From: Nitrogeniibacter aestuarii
GTDB taxonomy: Bacteria > Pseudomonadota > Gammaproteobacteria > Burkholderiales > Rhodocyclaceae
DNA length: 64,000 bases
NCBI RefSeq assembly: GCF_017309585.1
Contig: NZ_CP071321.1
Coordinates: 3,224,001-3,288,000, forward strand
Reading direction: 5' to 3'
In this document: positions 61,157 through 64,000 of the stretch, piece after piece
How the letters are laid out: each line of letters begins with the position of its first letter
Position numbering within the stretch: position 1 is the stretch's first letter
Notes under the pieces: model-generated
The model's database searches: none
What the model saw: the letters and a program-made list of their open reading frames with translations, nothing else
Told to the model about the DNA's origin: nothing
Made by a program: the position numbers and the translations under genes

Positions 61157-63004
61157 TTACAGCCCCAGACGGGAGAGCGTATCCTGAGTCGGAACGCCTT
61201 CTTCGGTCCAGCCGCGAATCGAGTAATACTCAGGCAGCATCTTGTCGAGGCCATTCACCAGGCCCTTGGCGGGACCCGCCTGTGCCGGCTCCGTGGTCAG
61301 GCGCGGCGGCAGGTTGTCGTCTGCCTTCGTGAAACCGGCCGCCAGGTTGTACTGACGCTCCATGTTCCAGATGCGCTCGCCCACTTCGTTGAGCTTCTCG
61401 AGGGACCAGTCGCCTTCGCATGCAGCTGCGACCTGCGGCTGAACGTCGGTCAGGGTCCAGGCGAAAGAGGTGAAGACACAGATGCCGGCCGCGTCGAATA
61501 CCGCGGTGGCATCCTGAAACGCCTTGACCAGCTCAGGCTTGCCATCGGTGGTCAGCGGATCGGTCTTGACCGGGATGCCCAGCACTTCGGAAGCCACGGT
61601 GTAGCTGCGCAGGTGGCAGGCACCGCGGTTGGACGTTGCGTAAGTCAGACCCATGCCCTGGATGCCGCGGGAATCGTAGGCCGGGAACTCCTGGCCCTTG
61701 ACGCTCATGGACAGCTCGGGGTGGCCATACTTCTTGCACAAACGCGCGGAACCCTGAGCGATTTCCTTGCCGAAACCTTCGCCCTGAGCCGTCATTTCCG
61801 CCATCTTGGCCAGCGCTTCGGCAGAACCGAAAGGCGCTTCGATGCCGATCTGATCCTTGGTCAGCACACCCATTTCGTACAGTTCCATGACTGCACCGAT
61901 GGTCGCGCCGAAGGAGATCGGGTCCATGCCGTCTTCGTTACACAGCATGTTGGCGTACTGCAGGGTTTCCAGATCGCCCACACCGTTGGCGGCGCCCAGC
62001 GCCCAGGCCGCTTCGTACTCGAGGCCGCCTGAGGCACCCCAATACTTCGGGCTGTTCTTGACGGTGAAGTGATCCTTGTCCATCTGCGAGATACGACCGC
62101 AGGCGATCGTGCAGGCAAAACAGGCTGCATTGGTGATCAGCTGTGACTTGCCGTCGGATTCGCGCTTCTCGTGCATGGCTTCTGCCGAGATCTTGGAGGC
62201 GTCCTCGAACTGAATGTCCTTGTGGTTACGGGTCGGCAGCGCGCCGATCTCGTTGATCACGTTCATGAGGACCTGGGTACCGTAGGTCGGCAGACCTTCG
62301 CCGGTCACGGCGTTTTCGGACAACACTTTCTTGCCGTCTTCAGTTGCCTTGAAGAAGGCTTTCGGGTCCTTGATGCCACCGACCCCCTTGGTGCCGCGCA
62401 GTGCAACGGCCTTCAGATTCTTGGAGCCCATCACGGCACCCACGCCGGAACGGCCCGCTGCACGGTGAAGGTCGTTCACGATGCACGAATAAAGGACCAG
62501 GTTTTCACCGGCACGGCCGATCGAGCAGACACGCACCAGCGGATCCTGCAGGTGCTCCTTGATGGTCTCTTCGGTTTCCCAGCAGGTCTTGCCCCACAGG
62601 TGGGACGCATCGCGCAGTTCGGCCTTGTCGTTCTCGACATACAGGTAGACCGGCTTCGGAGACTTGCCCTCGAAGATGATCATGTCCCAGCCGGCGAACT
62701 TCATTTCGGCGCCGAAGAAGCCACCGGAGTTCGAACAGGCGATGGCGCCCGTCAACGGCCCCTTGGTGATCACGGTGTAGCGGCCACCGGTGGATGCCAT
62801 GGTGCCGGTCAGCGGACCGGTCGCCATGATCATCTTGTTGTCCGGAGACAGAGGATCGACCTTCGGGTCGGTTTCTTCAACCAGATATTTGGTGCCCAGA
62901 CCACGGGAGCCGAGGTACTGATCGGCCCACTCCATGTTCAGGGGTTCGGAGCTACAGGTGCCTTCGGTCAGGTTGACGCGGAGGACTTTGCGGTTCCATG
63001 CCAT
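61157..63004 (-). CDS. aorB: Tungsten aldehyde:ferredoxin oxidoreductase large subunit AorB
   Basis: The catalytic subunit, 615 residues, with one tungsten bis-metallopterin and one [4Fe-4S] cluster; it oxidises aldehydes to carboxylic acids. The N-terminus VLRVNLTEGTCSSEPLNMEW then YLGSRGLGTKYLVEETDPKV is the AOR signature. ATGPLTGTMASTGGRYTVIT and NSGGFFGAEMKFAGWDMIIF bind the pterin. Cluster cysteines sit in AACFACTIACGRIS (C-x2-C-x3-C) with a fourth in GICVFTS. EYEAAWALGAANGVGD and GACHLRSYTVASEV hold the expected acidic and histidine active-site residues. It lies 13 bases after aorA. Confidence 0.96.
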   Translation of the reverse strand: MAWNRKVLRVNLTEGTCSSEPLNMEWADQYLGSRGLGTKYLVEETDPKVDPLSPDNKMIMATGPLTGTMASTGGRYTVITKGPLTGAIACSNSGGFFGAEMKFAGWDMIIFEGKSPKPVYLYVENDKAELRDASHLWGKTCWETEETIKEHLQDPLVRVCSIGRAGENLVLYSCIVNDLHRAAGRSGVGAVMGSKNLKAVALRGTKGVGGIKDPKAFFKATEDGKKVLSENAVTGEGLPTYGTQVLMNVINEIGALPTRNHKDIQFEDASKISAEAMHEKRESDGKSQLITNAACFACTIACGRISQMDKDHFTVKNSPKYWGASGGLEYEAAWALGAANGVGDLETLQYANMLCNEDGMDPISFGATIGAVMELYEMGVLTKDQIGIEAPFGSAEALAKMAEMTAQGEGFGKEIAQGSARLCKKYGHPELSMSVKGQEFPAYDSRGIQGMGLTYATSNRGACHLRSYTVASEVLGIPVKTDPLTTDGKPELVKAFQDATAVFDAAGICVFTSFAWTLTDVQPQVAAACEGDWSLEKLNEVGERIWNMERQYNLAAGFTKADDNLPPRLTTEPAQAGPAKGLVNGLDKMLPEYYSIRGWTEEGVPTQDTLSRLGL

Positions 63005-63017
63005 TTTTCAATCCTCC

Positions 63018-63482
63018 TTACGCGGTCTGGGACTTGGCAGCCCACTGACGCATCTTGTCCAGACCGGTCCAGCTCGAGTCGATGTAGGTGATCGCACCGG
63101 TCGGACAGGCGTTCGCACAGGCAGGATTGTCGTCGCACAGATCGCACTTCTGGACCTTGCCGGCGTCGGCCATGTAATTCACCGTACCGAACGGGCAGGC
63201 AATCGTGCACACCTTGCAACCCACGCAGATGTCTTCATGAACGATCTTGGCGCCCGTACTGGCGTCGAGCGTGATGGCATCGACCGGACAGGCCGTCATG
63301 CACCAGGCCTCGGCACACTGCGTACAGGTGTACGGCACCTTGCGGCCCTCGTCTTCGAAGTTGAAGACCTTGATCCGGGATTTGGAGGGATTAAACACCC
63401 CGTGGTGCTCAAGCGAGCATGCCATTTCGCATTGCAGGCAGCCTGTGCACTTGGCGGGGTCAATATGAAGTGATTTCTGCAT
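63018..63482 (-). CDS. aorA: AOR iron-sulfur subunit AorA with four [4Fe-4S] cluster motifs
   Basis: A 154-residue polyferredoxin. Sixteen cysteines form four clusters: 12/15/18/22, 53/56/61/65, 86/89/92/96 and 113/116/122/126, each followed or preceded by the usual CP or CT partners. In the Aromatoleum enzyme, repeated AorAB units polymerise through this subunit so that the clusters make a conducting chain to one AorC. AorA is the first gene of the operon. AAGAGGAA lies ahead of the ATG at 63482 at eight bases. The leader upstream is about 200 bases long and carries two direct repeats. Confidence 0.95.
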   Translation of the reverse strand: MQKSLHIDPAKCTGCLQCEMACSLEHHGVFNPSKSRIKVFNFEDEGRKVPYTCTQCAEAWCMTACPVDAITLDASTGAKIVHEDICVGCKVCTIACPFGTVNYMADAGKVQKCDLCDDNPACANACPTGAITYIDSSWTGLDKMRQWAAKSQTA

Positions 63483-63518
63483 CGACCGATTCCTCTTGGA
63501 TATTCATATCGTCGGCGA

Positions 63519-63557
63519 GGTCTCTGTCGGACCGTTATCTCTCCAGCTGGATAGCGC
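63519..63557. repeat. Direct repeat copy A in aorA leader
   Basis: A 39-base unit sharing 29 positions with copy B at 63581-63619. Both begin with GGTC-N7-GACC, a short dyad with 4-base arms, and both end with CTGGATAGCGC on the plus strand. It may be a protein-binding site or an RNA hairpin in the aor leader. Confidence 0.65.
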
Positions 63558-63580
63558 TACCCGAAACGAAAAGCACCTCC

Positions 63581-63619
63581 GGTCTCTTCTGGACCGTTGT
63601 CTACTTTTCTGGATAGCGC
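63581..63619. repeat. Direct repeat copy B in aorA leader
   Basis: The second 39-base unit, 62 bases (about six helical turns) from copy A, with the same GGTC-N7-GACC dyad (here extendable to CGGTC/GACCG) and the identical 11-base end CTGGATAGCGC. Confidence 0.65.
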
Positions 63620-63692
63620 CTCGCAAAAAAACTGGAGGGCGCCTCTCTCTCCCTCACGCGGTCTTTGGTTGCAGCACCGCGAACGTGGTGTC

Positions 63693-63720
63693 AGCATAAC
63701 GTGAAACGCAACATTGTCAA
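63693..63720 (-). promoter_or_regulatory. Probable sigma70 promoter of the aor operon
   Basis: On the minus strand TTGACA (perfect -35), a 16-base spacer and TATGCT (-10, four of six matches to TATAAT including the TA start and final T) lie about 210 bases upstream of the aorA start. The direct repeats lie downstream of it, inside the transcribed leader. Confidence 0.55.
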
Positions 63721-63832
63721 CGTCACAAAGCCTGTAACCACGGTGCTTTCAGGACAATCCATACGCTCATGATTCGACGCACCGCAGCACAAGCGATACC
63801 ATCCAACCCTCGCCCATGAAAACGGAATCCGA

Positions 63833-64000
63833 ATGAGTAACGACACATCCGCTCCGAGCACTGCGCCCCAGGCGCCTCTTTCTGTTGATCAAGCCCGTGA
63901 ATCCATTGCGAAAGCAATCACGCCGATCCGAGGCTGGGAAACCGTCGCCATTCGTGATGCACTGGGACGAGTTCTGGCCAAAGATGTTATTGCACCGCAC
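63833..64000 (+). CDS. moeA: Molybdopterin molybdenumtransferase MoeA, N-terminal fragment
   Basis: The first 56 codons are visible before the right edge. After an Ala/Pro/Ser-rich start (MSNDTSAPSTAPQAPL) comes SVDQARESIAKAITPIRGWE and VAIRDALGRVLAKDVIAPH, the standard opening of MoeA domain I. MoeA inserts molybdate, or in some paralogues tungstate, into adenylated metallopterin. A copy divergent from an AOR operon may be specialised for tungsten; in a full genome a second moeA should then exist. The ATG at 63833 is the only in-frame start; an ATG at 63816 runs into a stop after six codons. Confidence 0.9.
   Translation, partial: MSNDTSAPSTAPQAPLSVDQARESIAKAITPIRGWETVAIRDALGRVLAKDVIAPH

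Larger units (their letters stand above)
63483..63832. other. Divergent aorA/moeA intergenic region
   Basis: No gene is supported in these 350 bases. The stretch holds the aor promoter (63693-63720), two 39-base imperfect direct repeats (63519-63557 and 63581-63619) and an AT-rich flank. Short frames on either strand have no ribosome site and no protein-like sequence. Confidence 0.75.

Noticed and set aside
63519..63619. ANTAR-type paired hairpins in the aor leader
   Set aside because: The two dyads have 7-base loops and lack the hexaloop with A1 and G4 that defines ANTAR targets.
63483..63832. Sigma54 promoter for aor or moeA
   Set aside because: No GG-N10-GC pair with flanking consensus could be found at a sensible distance on either strand.
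1..64000. CRISPR arrays, tRNA or rRNA genes, insertion sequences, prophage
   Set aside because: No repeat-spacer pattern, tRNA-like cloverleaf, transposase or phage protein was recognised in reading; a dedicated search would be more sensitive.

Overview
The window reads as one contiguous piece of a Gram-negative betaproteobacterial chromosome. The best guess is a member of the Rhodocyclales in the Aromatoleum/Azoarcus/Thauera group. The reasons are the GC-rich codon use, the betaproteobacterial pyruvate dehydrogenase layout (aceE, aceF with two lipoyl domains, an E3 that carries its own lipoyl domain), a PEP-CTERM protein, and the tungsten aldehyde oxidoreductase operon next to a tungstate transporter, which is known from Aromatoleum aromaticum. 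This placement is inference; no rRNA gene is present.

Layout. 1-2040 (minus): the 5' part of tilS, running off the left edge, and accA. 2118-20516 (minus): a tightly packed surface-polysaccharide cluster of sixteen genes, many with stop/start overlaps. It holds eight clear or probable glycosyltransferases, one unassigned DxD protein, three SAM methyltransferases, an asparagine-synthase-type amidotransferase, an ABC exporter half-transporter, an RmlD-like reductase, a GNAT acetyltransferase, a DegT aminotransferase and a UDP-sugar 4,6-dehydratase. 20833-24361 (minus): tsaC/sua5, purK, purE and folD, a housekeeping set. 24458-29175: a FixJ-type response regulator and a three-PAS sensor kinase (minus), divergent from a single LivK-like periplasmic binding protein (plus). 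29602-35770 (plus): aceE-aceF-lpdA behind a good promoter. 35920-42969: an accessory stretch with small lipoproteins, an RcnB-like protein, a Tlde1-like (DUF2778) effector candidate with an overlapping periplasmic partner, a large conserved protein of unknown function and a PEP-CTERM protein. 43137-45307: eutB-eutC. 45446-49892: a TerB-like protein, a small exported protein, an MFS permease and a TPR protein fused to a PRMT-like methyltransferase. 50217-53374: NDH-2 and an OPT-family transporter. 53597-56763: a DctPQM TRAP transporter. 56893-63482 (minus): the tungsten module aorA-aorB-aorC-moaD-like-unknown-tupB-tupC-tupA. 63833-64000 (plus): the start of a divergent moeA.

How the genes work together. 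The right-hand module is the most distinctive part. TupABC imports tungstate. MoeA and the MoaD-like protein belong to metallopterin cofactor assembly. AorB is the tungstopterin catalytic subunit, AorA is a polyferredoxin with sixteen cluster cysteines, and AorC is the FAD/NAD subunit. The two divergent transcription units are separated by about 350 bases containing a good sigma70-type promoter for the aor operon and two copies of a 39-base imperfect direct repeat spaced 62 bases apart, which I could not assign to any known element.

Other points worth attention are a palindromic repeat inserted in frame into the LpdA linker, a 19-base perfect dyad over the probable -10 box of the Tlde1-like gene, a PRMT-like methyltransferase in a bacterium, and a small unknown protein inside the aor operon that, like the MoaD-like protein before it, ends in glycines. 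No tRNA, rRNA, CRISPR array, insertion sequence or phage gene was seen.
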